Below the pieces are notes generated by a model. It saw only the letters and a list, made by a program, of their open reading frames with translations. It was not told where the DNA came from and did no database searches. Shown here piece by piece: positions 17,337 through 27,326 of a stretch of 64,000 nucleotides of DNA. Numbering within the stretch: position 1 is the first letter of the stretch; each line of letters begins with the position of its first letter. A program made the position numbers and the translations under genes. The stretch comes from Allobosea vaviloviae. GTDB taxonomy: Bacteria; Pseudomonadota; Alphaproteobacteria; Rhizobiales; Beijerinckiaceae. Location of the stretch: contig NZ_LGSZ01000095.1 of assembly GCF_001298265.1 (NCBI RefSeq), positions 124,001 to 188,000 on the forward strand, read 5' to 3'.

Positions 17337-18539
17337 TTAGTCCTCGAGCGTCGCCATCAGGATGCCGAGCCGGCAACCCTTCTCGTACTCGTCGAGCTTC
17401 ACGAATTCCTTGATCGTATGGATCTCGGCCTGGCCCGCACCGATCGTGATCGTCGGCACGCCGGCCCTGTCGAGCCAGTTCGCGTCGAGACCGCCATTGG
17501 AGAAGATATAGGTAGGCTCCAGGCCGAGCATCCCGAGCGCCTTGGTGGCGCGCTTCACGACCGGCGAATCCTGGTCCAGACGGAAGGGCGGGTAGGCCGC
17601 CGCGCGCTTGAACACGACCTCGCCGGTTGCACCCTCATGGTCGGTCACGGCCGCCTTGGCCTTGGCGAAGGCCGCCTCGAAACCGTCGACGATCTGGGTG
17701 GCGAAGCTTAGCTCCGGGCTGCGCGCCTCGCCCTTGAGGAAGGCATAGTCGGTGACGACATTGGTGGCGTCGCCGGCCGGCTTGCCGTCCCGGCCGCCAA
17801 AGATGCCGATATTGCTGCTGCCGAAGGCCTCGCCCTTGACCACCTTGCCGAACCAGCCGGCGGTGCGGGCTTCCGTCAGGCCGATCGCGCCGATCATCGT
17901 CGCCGAGATGCCCTTGTCGGGCGCGACGCCGGCATGGGAGGCACGGCCGGTGATCTCGACCTCCCAGTTCTCCTGGCCGACCGCGCCGATGATGAGCTCG
18001 GAGGCGAGCTGGCCGTCGACATTGATGCACATCGCCGGGCTCTTGAGGTCCGCGGGGTTCAGCTCGCGGGCGCCATGCAGGCCGCTTTCCTCGCGCACCG
18101 TGAACAGCAGCGTGATCGGCGGATGGGGCAGGCTGTTCTTGATCAGCGTCTCGGCGAGCACGACGAGGAGCGCCACGCCGGTTCGCGCATCGCCACCCAG
18201 CGCCGTCGTGCCATCGGAGACGATGCGGTCGCCCTCGCGCCGCGGCTTGGCGCCGGCGCAGAGCGGCACCGTGTCGAGATGGGTCGAGAACAGAAGGCGC
18301 GGCCCCGGCTTCGTGCCCGGCAACTCGACGATCAGGTTGCCGGTCTGCGTCGGCAGCGGGATGCGGCTGTTGGCGTCGTCATAGCGGATCGCGGAAGCCG
18401 GCACGCCGATCTTGATCAGCGCCTCGCTGACGGCGGCCGCAATCGCGGCCTCCTCACCGGTGACGCCCTCGACCGAGAGGAAGGTCATCAGGTGATCGAT
18501 CGCCGCCTCGACGTCGAGGGGGATATTGGCAGTGCTCAT
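17337..18539 (-). CDS. M20 family peptidase (PepT-like)
   Basis: This metallopeptidase of about 400 residues carries all five metal-site signatures of the M20 family: STHLDTVP (His, first Asp base helper), LGGDARTG (bridging Asp), TVREESG (catalytic Glu and metal Glu), NVDG, and IHTIKEFV (C-terminal His). The LGGDARTGVA pattern is that of peptidase T-like enzymes. Likely role is hydrolysis of small peptides or N-acyl amino acids in the cytoplasm. It sits 62 bp behind the abgT gene, which suggests that it hydrolyses aminobenzoyl-glutamate-like or dipeptide cargo. The start could be 18539 or 18548. Confidence 0.88.
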   Translation of the reverse strand: MSTANIPLDVEAAIDHLMTFLSVEGVTGEEAAIAAAVSEALIKIGVPASAIRYDDANSRIPLPTQTGNLIVELPGTKPGPRLLFSTHLDTVPLCAGAKPRREGDRIVSDGTTALGGDARTGVALLVVLAETLIKNSLPHPPITLLFTVREESGLHGARELNPADLKSPAMCINVDGQLASELIIGAVGQENWEVEITGRASHAGVAPDKGISATMIGAIGLTEARTAGWFGKVVKGEAFGSSNIGIFGGRDGKPAGDATNVVTDYAFLKGEARSPELSFATQIVDGFEAAFAKAKAAVTDHEGATGEVVFKRAAAYPPFRLDQDSPVVKRATKALGMLGLEPTYIFSNGGLDANWLDRAGVPTITIGAGQAEIHTIKEFVKLDEYEKGCRLGILMATLED

Positions 18540-18610
18540 GACATCCATCCAAGTTGAGGGCCCGTTTTAACGACCGGGCCTGGCTTGTCTTCAAGGTTGG
18601 GCACGAAGCC

Positions 18611-20161
18611 TCAGAGGCCCCAGGGCAATCCCAGCGTCTTCCAGACGACGAAGAGGGCGGTCCACACCACGAACATTCCGGCCAAGTAGGGCAGCATCAG
18701 CGCCACCAGGGTGCCGACACCGGCATTGCGATCGTATTTCTGCATCAGGCCGACGACCATGGCGAAATAGGCGTTGAGCGGCGTGATCATGTTCATTGGG
18801 CTGTCGCCGATCCGATAGGCCGCGAGCACCGCTTCGGGCTCGACGCCGAGCTTCATCAGCAGCGGCACGAAGACGGGCGCAAAGATCGCCCATTTGGCGA
18901 TGGCCCCGGTCAGCAGCAGGTCGATGATGGCGACGACGACGATGAAGCCCAGCAGCAGCGGCAGCGCGCCGATATTGGCCGACTGGAGCAGGCCGGCGAG
19001 GCTGAGCGCCATCACCGTGCCCATGTTGGTATAGGTGAAATAGGCGACGAACTGGCTCAGGATGAAGAACAGGAAAATCGTGCCGCCGAGGCCCTTGATC
19101 GATTTCTCGATGGCCGCGATGACATCGGTCAGCGTGCGCACCGTCCCGGCCCCGATGCCGTAGCACCAGCCGCTCGTCAGGAAGATCAGCATGATCAGGG
19201 CGATCAGCCCATTCATGAACGGTGAATTGCCGATCAGTTCGCCGGTCGTGGGATTCCGCAGAGGCGCGCCCGAGGGGACGGTCAACAGAAGGAATACAAC
19301 GATCAGCCCGAGCAGCCCGAAGCCGGCAAAGCGCAGGCCACGGGATTCGGACTCGGACAAAAGCGCAGCCTGATCCGTCGTCGTGCCCTCCGCCGCCTTC
19401 GTCGCGTCATAGGGTCCAAGCCGCGGGCCGACGATCCTGTCCGTGATGAAGGCGATGGTGATCGTCAGCACGACGACCGACGCGACCGAGAACCAGACGT
19501 TCGAGGCAAGGCCGATGGTGCGGGCCGGGTCGACGAGGCGGGCGGCGTCGTTGGTGAACTCGACGAGCACGGCGTCCAGCGGCTTGATCAGCATGTTGAC
19601 CGTGAACGCCCCGGCCACGCCCGCGAAGCCGAGCGCGAGACCCGCCATCGGGTTTCGACCGACGGCCAGATAGGCGATGCCGGCGAGCGGGATCAGCACC
19701 AGATAGCCCGCATCGGCCGCGATGCTGGCGGTGATGGCGACGAAAGCCAGGATGTAGGTCAACGCCGCGGGCGGCGAGATGATCACCAGCTTGCGGATGA
19801 GCGCGGTGACCAGACCCGATTCCTCCGCCACGCCCGCGCCGATCATGGCGGCGATCATCAGGCCGACGGCGGTAAAGGCCATGAAGTTCGGGACCAGCGA
19901 AGAGTAGATGAACCGGATGCCCTCCGCATTGAGGAGGCTCCGGATCGCCGTCGAGGCAATCTCGATCTTGTGGGTCTCGGGATTGATGCGCTCGTAGGAC
20001 ACCTGAGTGCCGAAGAGGCCCAGCACGGCCGAGAGCACGATCACGATGCCGATCAGGATCAGGAAGATCACGACCGGATGCGGCACCATGTTGCCGACCT
20101 TCTCGACGCCGTCGAGGAAGCGTTGCATCGTGGTCTTGGGTGCGGTGCTCTCCATCGCCAT
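18611..20161 (-). CDS. abgT: AbgT family transporter
   Basis: This 516-residue inner-membrane protein belongs to the AbgT family (p-aminobenzoyl-glutamate importer or sulfonamide exporter). Evidence includes the start RFLDGVEKVGNMVPHPVVIFLIL, the block NMLIKPLDAVLVEFTNDAARLVDP (conserved in AbgT), and MNMITPLNAYFAMVVGLMQKYD near the C-terminus. The ATG has GGAGGAAGG about 8 bases upstream. An M20 peptidase follows, echoing the abgA/abgB/abgT arrangement of enteric bacteria, although here only one M20 gene is present and it is PepT-like. Import versus antibiotic efflux cannot be decided from sequence. Confidence 0.9.
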   Translation of the reverse strand: MAMESTAPKTTMQRFLDGVEKVGNMVPHPVVIFLILIGIVIVLSAVLGLFGTQVSYERINPETHKIEIASTAIRSLLNAEGIRFIYSSLVPNFMAFTAVGLMIAAMIGAGVAEESGLVTALIRKLVIISPPAALTYILAFVAITASIAADAGYLVLIPLAGIAYLAVGRNPMAGLALGFAGVAGAFTVNMLIKPLDAVLVEFTNDAARLVDPARTIGLASNVWFSVASVVVLTITIAFITDRIVGPRLGPYDATKAAEGTTTDQAALLSESESRGLRFAGFGLLGLIVVFLLLTVPSGAPLRNPTTGELIGNSPFMNGLIALIMLIFLTSGWCYGIGAGTVRTLTDVIAAIEKSIKGLGGTIFLFFILSQFVAYFTYTNMGTVMALSLAGLLQSANIGALPLLLGFIVVVAIIDLLLTGAIAKWAIFAPVFVPLLMKLGVEPEAVLAAYRIGDSPMNMITPLNAYFAMVVGLMQKYDRNAGVGTLVALMLPYLAGMFVVWTALFVVWKTLGLPWGL

Positions 20162-20553
20162 GTCGGCCTTCCTCCCCGGCCGGGAGCGGCCCCGGCGACA
20201 ACGACCCGCCCGCCGGGTCCATGGCCCGGGCGGAGGCTAGGGGGCGAACTTAGTGGCATGAGCCGTTGGGGCATCGGCCCAGAATCCCAAAGCTTGGGCC
20301 GGCTGTCCCAAAATGGCGAGAAGCGGGCGACACGGGGGGCGGCGGATCCCTTCGTGACGAAGGCAAGGCGTTGAGGCTTGTCTTCGAAGCGTTACGTCGT
20401 TTCAATACCGCAGCGTCATAAGCGGGCGGCTGGTCGGCCGGCCTTGTTGCGATGCGCCTGGTCGATGAAGAGTTCGGAGTTTTGCGTCATGCCGGAACAG
20501 CAACCGAAGACGCGAGACGGCGTCCCGGGACGGACCGGCTACAGGGGGCAGTC
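20162..20553. other. Divergent intergenic region
   Basis: This stretch separates the abgT operon (minus) from the lipoprotein hydrolase gene (plus). It should carry promoters for both directions. I see GC-rich inverted segments around 20200-20235 but no convincing operator or promoter. The in-frame ATG at 20452 could belong to a longer form of the hydrolase gene. Confidence 0.35.
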
Positions 20554-21732
20554 TTGAACCTTGCACCTGCGCCGGTGCGCGCCGGTGTCCACCACCGAGC
20601 GGCGCGTATCGCGGCGATGCTCGCCACCGGCCTGCTGATGGCGGCCTGCGCCTCCGCACCTCGCGGACTGCTCCAGACGGTCGCTCCCGTTCCGGACACC
20701 TATCAACTCGACATGCTCACCGCGACGACGCGGGCGGTCTCGGACGAACCCGGCGTGCTCTACGACGGCGAGCGGGGCAGGGGCGTCTCCTTCAGCAACA
20801 TCGTCGTCTCGATTCCCCGTAACCGGGAGCCCGGCACGATCCAGGTCCCGCGAACGGTCCCCGGCAATCCGGCGACGGACTTTACGGTCAGCGCGGCGAC
20901 CTCGCTGCGGAAATCGGATCTGCCGCGCTGGTTCGCCTCGGCGGGCGGTCGCAAGCGGCGCGCCTTCATCTTCGTCCACGGCTTCAACACGCCCTTCGAC
21001 CGGGCCGTCTTCCGCTTCGCGCAGCTTGCCCATGACTCGGACGCGAATGCAGCGCCGATCCTGTTCTCCTGGCCATCGCGCGGGCGCCTGCTCGACTACC
21101 GGCTCGATCTCGACAATGCGTCCTATTCGCGCTCCGACCTCGCCGAGGTGCTGATGATGGCGGCGCGGAGTCCGGCCGTGGGCGAGATCGTCGTCCTGGC
21201 GCATTCGATGGGCGGGTGGCTCGCCGTCGAAGCGCTCAAGCAGGTCGCGCTGAAGAACGGCGGCATCCCGGCCAAGATCAACAACCTCATCCTGGCGTCG
21301 CCGGATCTCGATGTCGGGGTCTTCCGGCGTCAGATCGAGGATATGGGGCCGCGCCGTCCGCGGATCACGATCTTCGCCTCGCAGAACGACCGGGCGCTGC
21401 AGCTCTCGCAGTTCCTGGCGCGCGGCGCGACCCGGCTGGGGGCGATCGACCTGTCCCGCGAGGACTACCAGTCGCAGCTCGGCGACCTGAAGGGCATCAC
21501 CGTGGTCGACATCAGCGCGATCAAGGCCGGCGACCGCGTCAACCACGACACCTACGCTTCGAGCCCCGAGATCGTGCAACTGATCGGCAACCGCCTGATC
21601 GAAGGCCAGGTCATCACGGATTCGGACGTGACGGGCACGGGAACGGCGCTGGAGACGGTCGGCTCCGCGGCCGGTCTGCTGATCACGGCCCCGATCCGTG
21701 TCTTCGACGCGGCGACGACACGCAGGGAGTGA
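20554..21732 (+). CDS. Lipoprotein alpha/beta hydrolase (DUF900-type)
   Basis: This hydrolase has an alpha/beta fold of the DUF900 type. An oxyanion strand FIFVHGFNTPFDRAVFRFAQL and the nucleophile elbow VLAHSMGGW (Ser about 218) are visible. The N-terminus has a lipoprotein-like signal (RIAAMLATGLLMAAC, Cys 32 from the start used). I use TTG at 20554 because AGGGGG lies just before it and it gives a normal signal length; an ATG at 20452 is the alternative. DUF900 proteins occur as periplasmic esterase-like lipoproteins in many alphaproteobacteria; no substrate is known. It is transcribed away from the abgT operon. Confidence 0.8.
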   Translation: MNLAPAPVRAGVHHRAARIAAMLATGLLMAACASAPRGLLQTVAPVPDTYQLDMLTATTRAVSDEPGVLYDGERGRGVSFSNIVVSIPRNREPGTIQVPRTVPGNPATDFTVSAATSLRKSDLPRWFASAGGRKRRAFIFVHGFNTPFDRAVFRFAQLAHDSDANAAPILFSWPSRGRLLDYRLDLDNASYSRSDLAEVLMMAARSPAVGEIVVLAHSMGGWLAVEALKQVALKNGGIPAKINNLILASPDLDVGVFRRQIEDMGPRRPRITIFASQNDRALQLSQFLARGATRLGAIDLSREDYQSQLGDLKGITVVDISAIKAGDRVNHDTYASSPEIVQLIGNRLIEGQVITDSDVTGTGTALETVGSAAGLLITAPIRVFDAATTRRE

Positions 21733-21871
21733 CGCAGGGTTTCTTGACCAAGGCCGGTCGTGTCGAGACAATTGAGCGACATCAACACACGGAGGACACC
21801 CCAGACTACATTCTGAACGGGACGCTCGGAAGGCAAGGCGCACGCAACGATCCGCATTCACGGAGGTGATC

Positions 21872-22966
21872 ATGGCACTGTCCGCAAGCCCTCAACCGAT
21901 CTTCACGGTGGGACCTGTCCTCTCGCCGATCACCATCCAGCTGGACGAGTCCGCGCAGGAGCAGCGCAGCTGGATACGGCCCTCCACGGCAGCGCTTCCC
22001 GTACGCGCTGCGCCCTGGATGTCCCCGGAGCCTCGCGCCGCGGTCGAGTGGCGGTTCGGCGATCTCACTTTGATCCGCGACGCCCGGCCGATCGGCCAGC
22101 CGCCGGCTGGCACGCCACGCGGTCAGCGGCTCCGGCACCGAGGCTGCATCGCCCTGCTTTGCAGCGAAGCGGAAGCCGGCTCACCGACGCTGTTCGTCTC
22201 GTCCCGTGCCGGTCCCGCGCTCGCTGCGCTGGAGCAGTCGGCGCGCCGATTCGGCAATGCCGAAGAACGGCTGGCGCTGCTCGTGCCCAGAGACTGGCTG
22301 GAAGGCGCGAGCGCGGCGACGGCCGAGCCGGTGCGTCGGATCGAGACTGAAACCGGCCCAGCCGCGCTCCTGGCAGGCTTCATGCGGCAACTCGCCGGCC
22401 AGTCGCGGCATGTCAGCGAAAACCAGGCCAGAAGCCTGGCGATCGCGATGCGAGCCCTTCTGGAAGCCTGCATCGCTCCCGCCGGAAACGCTGTTGCGGC
22501 CAAAGCGACATCGCCGTCGTCGAGCACCGTGGAACGCGCGCGCCAGATCGTCCAGCGTCACATGGGCTCGCCTGATTTCGGCCCGTCACAGCTGGGCCGC
22601 CTTCTGGCGATGTCGCGTTCCAAGCTCTATCGCCTGCTCGACGGTGACGGCGGCGTCGCCCATTTCATCAACCGCGAGCGCCTGCTGCAGGCGAGGCGCG
22701 ATCTGACGACGCCGGGCGAGCCGCTCTCGGTTCATGCCATAGCCAGCCGCGTCGGCTTTCGCGATCATTCCACCTTCAGCCGCGCGTTCCGCAGGGAGTA
22801 CGGTTGCAGTCCGAGCAGGTTGCGCGAACGACTGCAATCGGCCCATCCCGAACCGGGCCGCCCCGGGCACGGGCTGCAGGACGCACGACGGGCCGACCGC
22901 CCTTTCTGCACCCTGTGCAAAGGCCGCGGGGAGAATGGGATGAACAGCCCAGATTTGGGATTCTGA
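21872..22966 (+). CDS. AraC family transcriptional regulator
   Basis: This protein of 364 residues has a variable N-terminal sensor half and a C-terminal AraC domain (LGRLLAMSRSKLYRLLDGDGG, then ASRVGFRDHSTFSRAFRREYG). The ATG at 21872 follows GGAGG at the ideal distance. The C-terminal half resembles the regulator at 13983-14996 (MSRxxLYRLxxxDGGVAxxI), so the two are paralogues of one subgroup. It is 140 bp upstream of the MFP-RND-MFP efflux operon in the same direction and is the likely regulator of that operon. Confidence 0.85.
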   Translation: MALSASPQPIFTVGPVLSPITIQLDESAQEQRSWIRPSTAALPVRAAPWMSPEPRAAVEWRFGDLTLIRDARPIGQPPAGTPRGQRLRHRGCIALLCSEAEAGSPTLFVSSRAGPALAALEQSARRFGNAEERLALLVPRDWLEGASAATAEPVRRIETETGPAALLAGFMRQLAGQSRHVSENQARSLAIAMRALLEACIAPAGNAVAAKATSPSSSTVERARQIVQRHMGSPDFGPSQLGRLLAMSRSKLYRLLDGDGGVAHFINRERLLQARRDLTTPGEPLSVHAIASRVGFRDHSTFSRAFRREYGCSPSRLRERLQSAHPEPGRPGHGLQDARRADRPFCTLCKGRGENGMNSPDLGF

Positions 22967-23106
22967 GCTGATCCGGCCGGGTGATGGTGTTGGTAGTTTC
23001 CCGGCCGATGCCCGGAAACGGGGCGCGATGGCGCTCGCCGGGCGCCACAGGAGGCGGTCCTCGTTTCCGGCGTGCAACGGACAGTCGCGATGCGGGTGAA
23101 CGACTG

Positions 23107-24240
23107 ATGCGAAAGCCCAATCGGCAAGACGGTTCGGGACGTCTCGACGGCAGCCATCGCCAAGGCGGCGTCGCGGCCGCTCTCGCACTTCTGATTCTCG
23201 TGGCCGCCGGCTGCCAGCGCCAGAGCGAGACCGCTCCCGCGCCAGTGGTCCGGACGGTGCGCACCATCACCGTCGAGGCGCCGCGCCAGCTCGCCGATCT
23301 CGGCTTCAGCGGCCATGTCGAGGCGCAGGACCAGGCTTCGCTCTCCTTCCGCATTGGCGGCCGCCTGGCGGAGCGCCTCGTCGGCGTAGGCGCCACGGTG
23401 GCCGAGGGGCAGGTCGTCGCGCGGCTCGATCCGGAGAACGAGCTCAACGACCTGCGCGCGGCGCGTGCCGCGCTGACGGCTGCCGAGGGCGCCTTGCGCA
23501 AGGCGGAGAACCAGCATCAGCGGCAGGAGCATCTTCTGGCGCGCGGCATCACCACCCAGGCCGATTTCGAGGCCGCCGAGCAGGGACGCACCGCCGCGCG
23601 CGCCCAGGTCGAGGCGGCCCGCGCCCGCGTGAGAACGGCGCAGGACATCGTCGCCTTCACCACCCTCAAGGCCGATGCGCCGGGTATCGTCACCCGGGTC
23701 GGCGCCGAGCCGGCCGAGGTCGTGGCGGCCGGCCGGATGATCGTCCAGCTTGCCCGGCGCGAGGGCCGCGACGCCGTGTTTTCGCTGCCGGCCGAAGCGG
23801 TCCGTGCCATTCCCGCCGACGCCACGGTCCATGTCGCGCTCGCCAGCGACACCTCCGTCAGCGTGCGCGGCCATGTCCGCGAGGTGGCGCCCCAGGCCGA
23901 TCCGGTCACGCGGACCTTCCCTGTCCGCGTCGGCCTGGCCGACCCGCCGGCCGCCTTCCGGCTCGGAACCACAGTGTCCGGCACGATCCGCGGCGGCGAG
24001 GCCTCGGGCATCGCCATCCCCGCGACGGCACTGACCGCGCAAGGTCCGGCCATCGGCGTCTGGGTCGTCGACCCGACGGCTCTCACCGTCTCGCTGCGCC
24101 GGCTCGAACTCGTCTCGCGCGACCCCGCGACGGCGATCGTCGGCAAGGGGCTGGCGATCGGCGACATCGTCGTCACCGCCGGCGCCAACCTCCTCAAGGA
24201 AGGGCAGCGCGTGCGCCTGTCCGGGACCGAGGCACGATGA
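23107..24240 (+). CDS. RND efflux periplasmic adaptor (membrane fusion protein), lipoprotein, copy 1
   Basis: This 377-residue adaptor has a lipoprotein-type signal (ALALLILVAAGC, Cys 36), then the HlyD/AcrA layout: a lipoyl half (LSFRIGGRLAERLVGVGATVAEGQVVARLD), a coiled-coil hairpin (about residues 110-175), the second lipoyl half and beta-barrel (VREVAPQADPVTRTFPVRVGL). The start at 23107 removes an implausible upstream extension. The stop overlaps the RND gene start as ATGA. It links the inner-membrane pump to an outer-membrane channel, which is not encoded here. Confidence 0.9.
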   Translation: MRKPNRQDGSGRLDGSHRQGGVAAALALLILVAAGCQRQSETAPAPVVRTVRTITVEAPRQLADLGFSGHVEAQDQASLSFRIGGRLAERLVGVGATVAEGQVVARLDPENELNDLRAARAALTAAEGALRKAENQHQRQEHLLARGITTQADFEAAEQGRTAARAQVEAARARVRTAQDIVAFTTLKADAPGIVTRVGAEPAEVVAAGRMIVQLARREGRDAVFSLPAEAVRAIPADATVHVALASDTSVSVRGHVREVAPQADPVTRTFPVRVGLADPPAAFRLGTTVSGTIRGGEASGIAIPATALTAQGPAIGVWVVDPTALTVSLRRLELVSRDPATAIVGKGLAIGDIVVTAGANLLKEGQRVRLSGTEAR

Positions 24241-27200
24241 GCTTCAATCTTTCCCAATGGGCCCTGAAGAGCCGCTCGGTCGTGATCTATCTCATGATCG
24301 TGGCGGTTGCGGCCGGCGTCTTCGCTTTCGTCAAGCTCGGCCGCAACGAGGACCCGGCCTTCGTCATCAAGTCGATGGTGGTCGTCGCCGCCTGGCCGGG
24401 CGCGACCATGGAGGACACGCTCAGCCAGATCACCGAGCGGCTCGAGCGGCAGATCGAGGAGACGCCGGGGCTCGATTTCGTCCGCAGCTTCACCACGCCG
24501 GGCCGGACGACGATCTTCGTCAATCTGAAGCAGGACGTTCCGGCCCATGCCGTGCAGGAGACCTGGTTCAAGGTCCGCAACCTCGTCGCCGACGTCCGCC
24601 ACACCCTGCCGGCCGGCACGGTGGGCCCTTTCTTCAACGACCGCTTCGGCGACACCTTCGGCATCATCTATGGCTTCACCGCCGATGGGTTCACCGGGCG
24701 CGAACTGCGCGACCATGTCGAGGCGGCCCGCTCGCGGCTGCTGCTTGTCCCCGACGTCTCGAAGATCGAGGTCATCGGCGCCCAGGACGAGCGCATCTTC
24801 ATCGAGTTCTCGGTGCGCGAACTCGCCAATCTCGGCATCGACCGCTCGGCCCTGCTTGGCGCGCTGCAGAGCCAGAACGTCGTGCGCCCGGCCGGCGTGG
24901 TCCAGACTCAGGACGAGAAGTTCTCGCTGCGCGTCTCGGGCGCCTTCCAGTCGGAAGCTGACCTGCTCCAGATCAACTTCCCGGTTGGCGACCGCATGGT
25001 GCGCCTGGCCGACATCGCGACCGTCAGGCGTGGCTTCTCCGACCCGCCGCAGCCGATGTTCCGCGTCAACGGCCAGGCTGCGATCGGGCTCGGCATCGCC
25101 ATGCGCGATGGCGGCGACATTCTGGCGCTGGGCGCCAACATCAAGAAGGCGATGGCGGCGATCACGGCTGATCTCCCCGTCGGCATCGAGCCGCGGCTGG
25201 TGGCCGACCAGTCCGTGACGGTCGACGAGGCGATCGCCGACTTCATGAGTTCGCTCTGGCAGGCGGTGGGGATCATCCTCGTGATCAGCTTCATCAGCCT
25301 CGGCGTGCGGCCGGGCCTGGTGGTGGCCCTCTCGATCCCGCTGACGCTGGCCGTCGTCTTCGCCGTGATGAACGTCATCGGCATCGACATGCAGCGCATC
25401 TCGCTGGGCGCGCTGATCATCGCGCTCGCGCTCCTCGTCGATGACGCCATGACGACGACCGATGCGATGGTGACACGCCTCGCCGCCGGCGACGAGAAGG
25501 CCAAGGCGGCGACCTTCGCCTTCGAGAAATACGCGGTCGCGATGTTCGCGGGCACGCTGGTGACCATCGCCGGTTTCGTGCCGATCGGCTTCGCCGCCAG
25601 TTCGGCCGGCGAATACACCTTCTCGCTCTTCTCAGTGGTGAGCATTGCGCTGGTCGTGTCCTGGTTCGTCGCCGTGATTTTCGCGCCCGTGCTCGGCATG
25701 GCGCTGCTCACAGTGCCGAAATCCTCGGGCAAGCCTTCGGGGCCGGGGCGGATCGAGCAGGGTTTCCGCGCGATGCTGTCGGGAGCGATCCGGGTGCGCT
25801 GGCTGACGATCGCCGTCACCATCGGGCTGTTCGCGGCGGCGATGCTGGCGCTCCCGCTGGTGCCGCGTCAGTTCTTCCCGGCCTCCGACCGGACCGAGCT
25901 GCTCGTCGACATGACGCTGCCGCAGAACGCCTCGATTTATGCCAGTGAGGCGCTGGTCGAGCGCTTCGACGCGGCGCTGAAGGACGATCCCGACGTCGCG
26001 CGCTGGAGCACCTATGTCGGGCGCGGCGCGATCCGCTTCTACCTGCCCCTCAACGCGCAGCTGCCGAACGACTTCTTCAACCAGGCGGTGATCGTCGCCA
26101 AGGACGTCGCCGCCCGCGACCGGCTGCAGAAGAAGCTTGAGAAACGCCTCGCCACGGAATTCCCGAATCTGATCGCGCGGGTCTATCCGCTCGAACTCGG
26201 CCCCCCTGTCGGCTGGCCGGTGCAGTACCGCGTGACCGGCCCCGACATCGCCGAGGTTCGCGGCATCGCGATGAAGCTGGCGCAGGTCGTGGCGGGCAAT
26301 CCCCACACCGACCAGGTCAATTTCGACTGGATCGAGCCCTCGCGCGAACTGCGCCTGCGGGTCGACCAGGACGAGGCCCGCCGCCTCGGCCTGAGCTCGG
26401 CGGCGCTGGCCGCCATCGTCAACACCGTCGTCTCGGGGACTGTGGTGACCCAGCTTCGCGACGACATCTACCTCGTCGACGTCGTCGTGCGGGCGCAAGG
26501 GTCCGATCGCATCTCGCTGGACACGCTGCGCACGATGCAGGTGGCGCTGCCGGGCGGGCGCTCCGTGCCGCTCTCGCAATTCGTCACCTTCAGCTACGAT
26601 CTCGACGCGCCGCTGATCTGGCGCCGCGACCGCGTGCCGACATTGACCGTCGCCGCCGACATCAAGCCCGGCGTCCTGCCCGAGACCGTCGTGAGCGCGC
26701 TGGCGCCCGGCATCGAGGCGCTCAGAAAGACGCTGCCGCCCGCCTATGGCATCGCCACCGGCGGCACCGTCGAGGAGAGCGCGAAGTCCCAGGCCTCGGT
26801 CATCGCCGTGGTGCCGGTGATGCTGCTGATCATGTTCACGGTGCTGATGGCGGAGCTGCGCAGCTTCAAGCTCTTCGCCATCGTCATCAGCATCGCGCCG
26901 CTGGGCATGATCGGTGTCGTCGGCGCGCTGCTCTTGTCGGGCAAGCCGCTCGGCTTCGTCGCCCTGCTCGGCGTGCTGGCGCTGATCGGCATCATCACCA
27001 AGAACGCGGTCATTCTCATCGGGCAGATCGAATCGGAGCGAGCCGACGGCAAGAGCATCACGCAGGCCGCGCTCGACGCCGCCTCGACCCGCTTCCGCCC
27101 GATCATGCTGACGGCGATCTCGACCGTGCTGGGCATGATCCCGATCGCGCCGACCGTGTTCTGGGGGCCGATGGCCTTTGCGATCATGGGCGGGCTCCTG

Positions 27201-27326
27201 GTCGCGACGGTGCTGACGCTGGTCCTGCTGCCCGTGCTCTACGTCACCGTCTTTGGGGGACGTTCGCCCGCCGCCGATCCGGCCAAGGGCACTGCGCCCG
27301 ACACAGTGGGAGCGGCTGCGCGATGA
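24237..27326 (+). CDS. RND efflux transporter, inner-membrane pump subunit
   Basis: This 1029-residue protein is a full-length RND pump of the AcrB/HAE-1 group. The proton-relay residues are present: the aspartate pair D402-D403 in LLVDDAM and lysine K922 in IGIITKNAV. Other landmarks are SQITERLERQIEETPGLDFV near the N-terminus and the final membrane block TVLTLVLLPVLYVTVFGG. It sits between two adaptor genes, overlapping both by 4 bp, so the three are translated as a unit. Substrates may be toxic organic compounds; the sequence does not show which. Confidence 0.93.
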   Translation: MSFNLSQWALKSRSVVIYLMIVAVAAGVFAFVKLGRNEDPAFVIKSMVVVAAWPGATMEDTLSQITERLERQIEETPGLDFVRSFTTPGRTTIFVNLKQDVPAHAVQETWFKVRNLVADVRHTLPAGTVGPFFNDRFGDTFGIIYGFTADGFTGRELRDHVEAARSRLLLVPDVSKIEVIGAQDERIFIEFSVRELANLGIDRSALLGALQSQNVVRPAGVVQTQDEKFSLRVSGAFQSEADLLQINFPVGDRMVRLADIATVRRGFSDPPQPMFRVNGQAAIGLGIAMRDGGDILALGANIKKAMAAITADLPVGIEPRLVADQSVTVDEAIADFMSSLWQAVGIILVISFISLGVRPGLVVALSIPLTLAVVFAVMNVIGIDMQRISLGALIIALALLVDDAMTTTDAMVTRLAAGDEKAKAATFAFEKYAVAMFAGTLVTIAGFVPIGFAASSAGEYTFSLFSVVSIALVVSWFVAVIFAPVLGMALLTVPKSSGKPSGPGRIEQGFRAMLSGAIRVRWLTIAVTIGLFAAAMLALPLVPRQFFPASDRTELLVDMTLPQNASIYASEALVERFDAALKDDPDVARWSTYVGRGAIRFYLPLNAQLPNDFFNQAVIVAKDVAARDRLQKKLEKRLATEFPNLIARVYPLELGPPVGWPVQYRVTGPDIAEVRGIAMKLAQVVAGNPHTDQVNFDWIEPSRELRLRVDQDEARRLGLSSAALAAIVNTVVSGTVVTQLRDDIYLVDVVVRAQGSDRISLDTLRTMQVALPGGRSVPLSQFVTFSYDLDAPLIWRRDRVPTLTVAADIKPGVLPETVVSALAPGIEALRKTLPPAYGIATGGTVEESAKSQASVIAVVPVMLLIMFTVLMAELRSFKLFAIVISIAPLGMIGVVGALLLSGKPLGFVALLGVLALIGIITKNAVILIGQIESERADGKSITQAALDAASTRFRPIMLTAISTVLGMIPIAPTVFWGPMAFAIMGGLLVATVLTLVLLPVLYVTVFGGRSPAADPAKGTAPDTVGAAAR

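Noticed and set aside
20539..21873. Minus-strand frame opposite the DUF900 lipoprotein gene
   Set aside because: Its composition is that of an antisense shadow. The plus-strand frame has a signal peptide and a nucleophile elbow.
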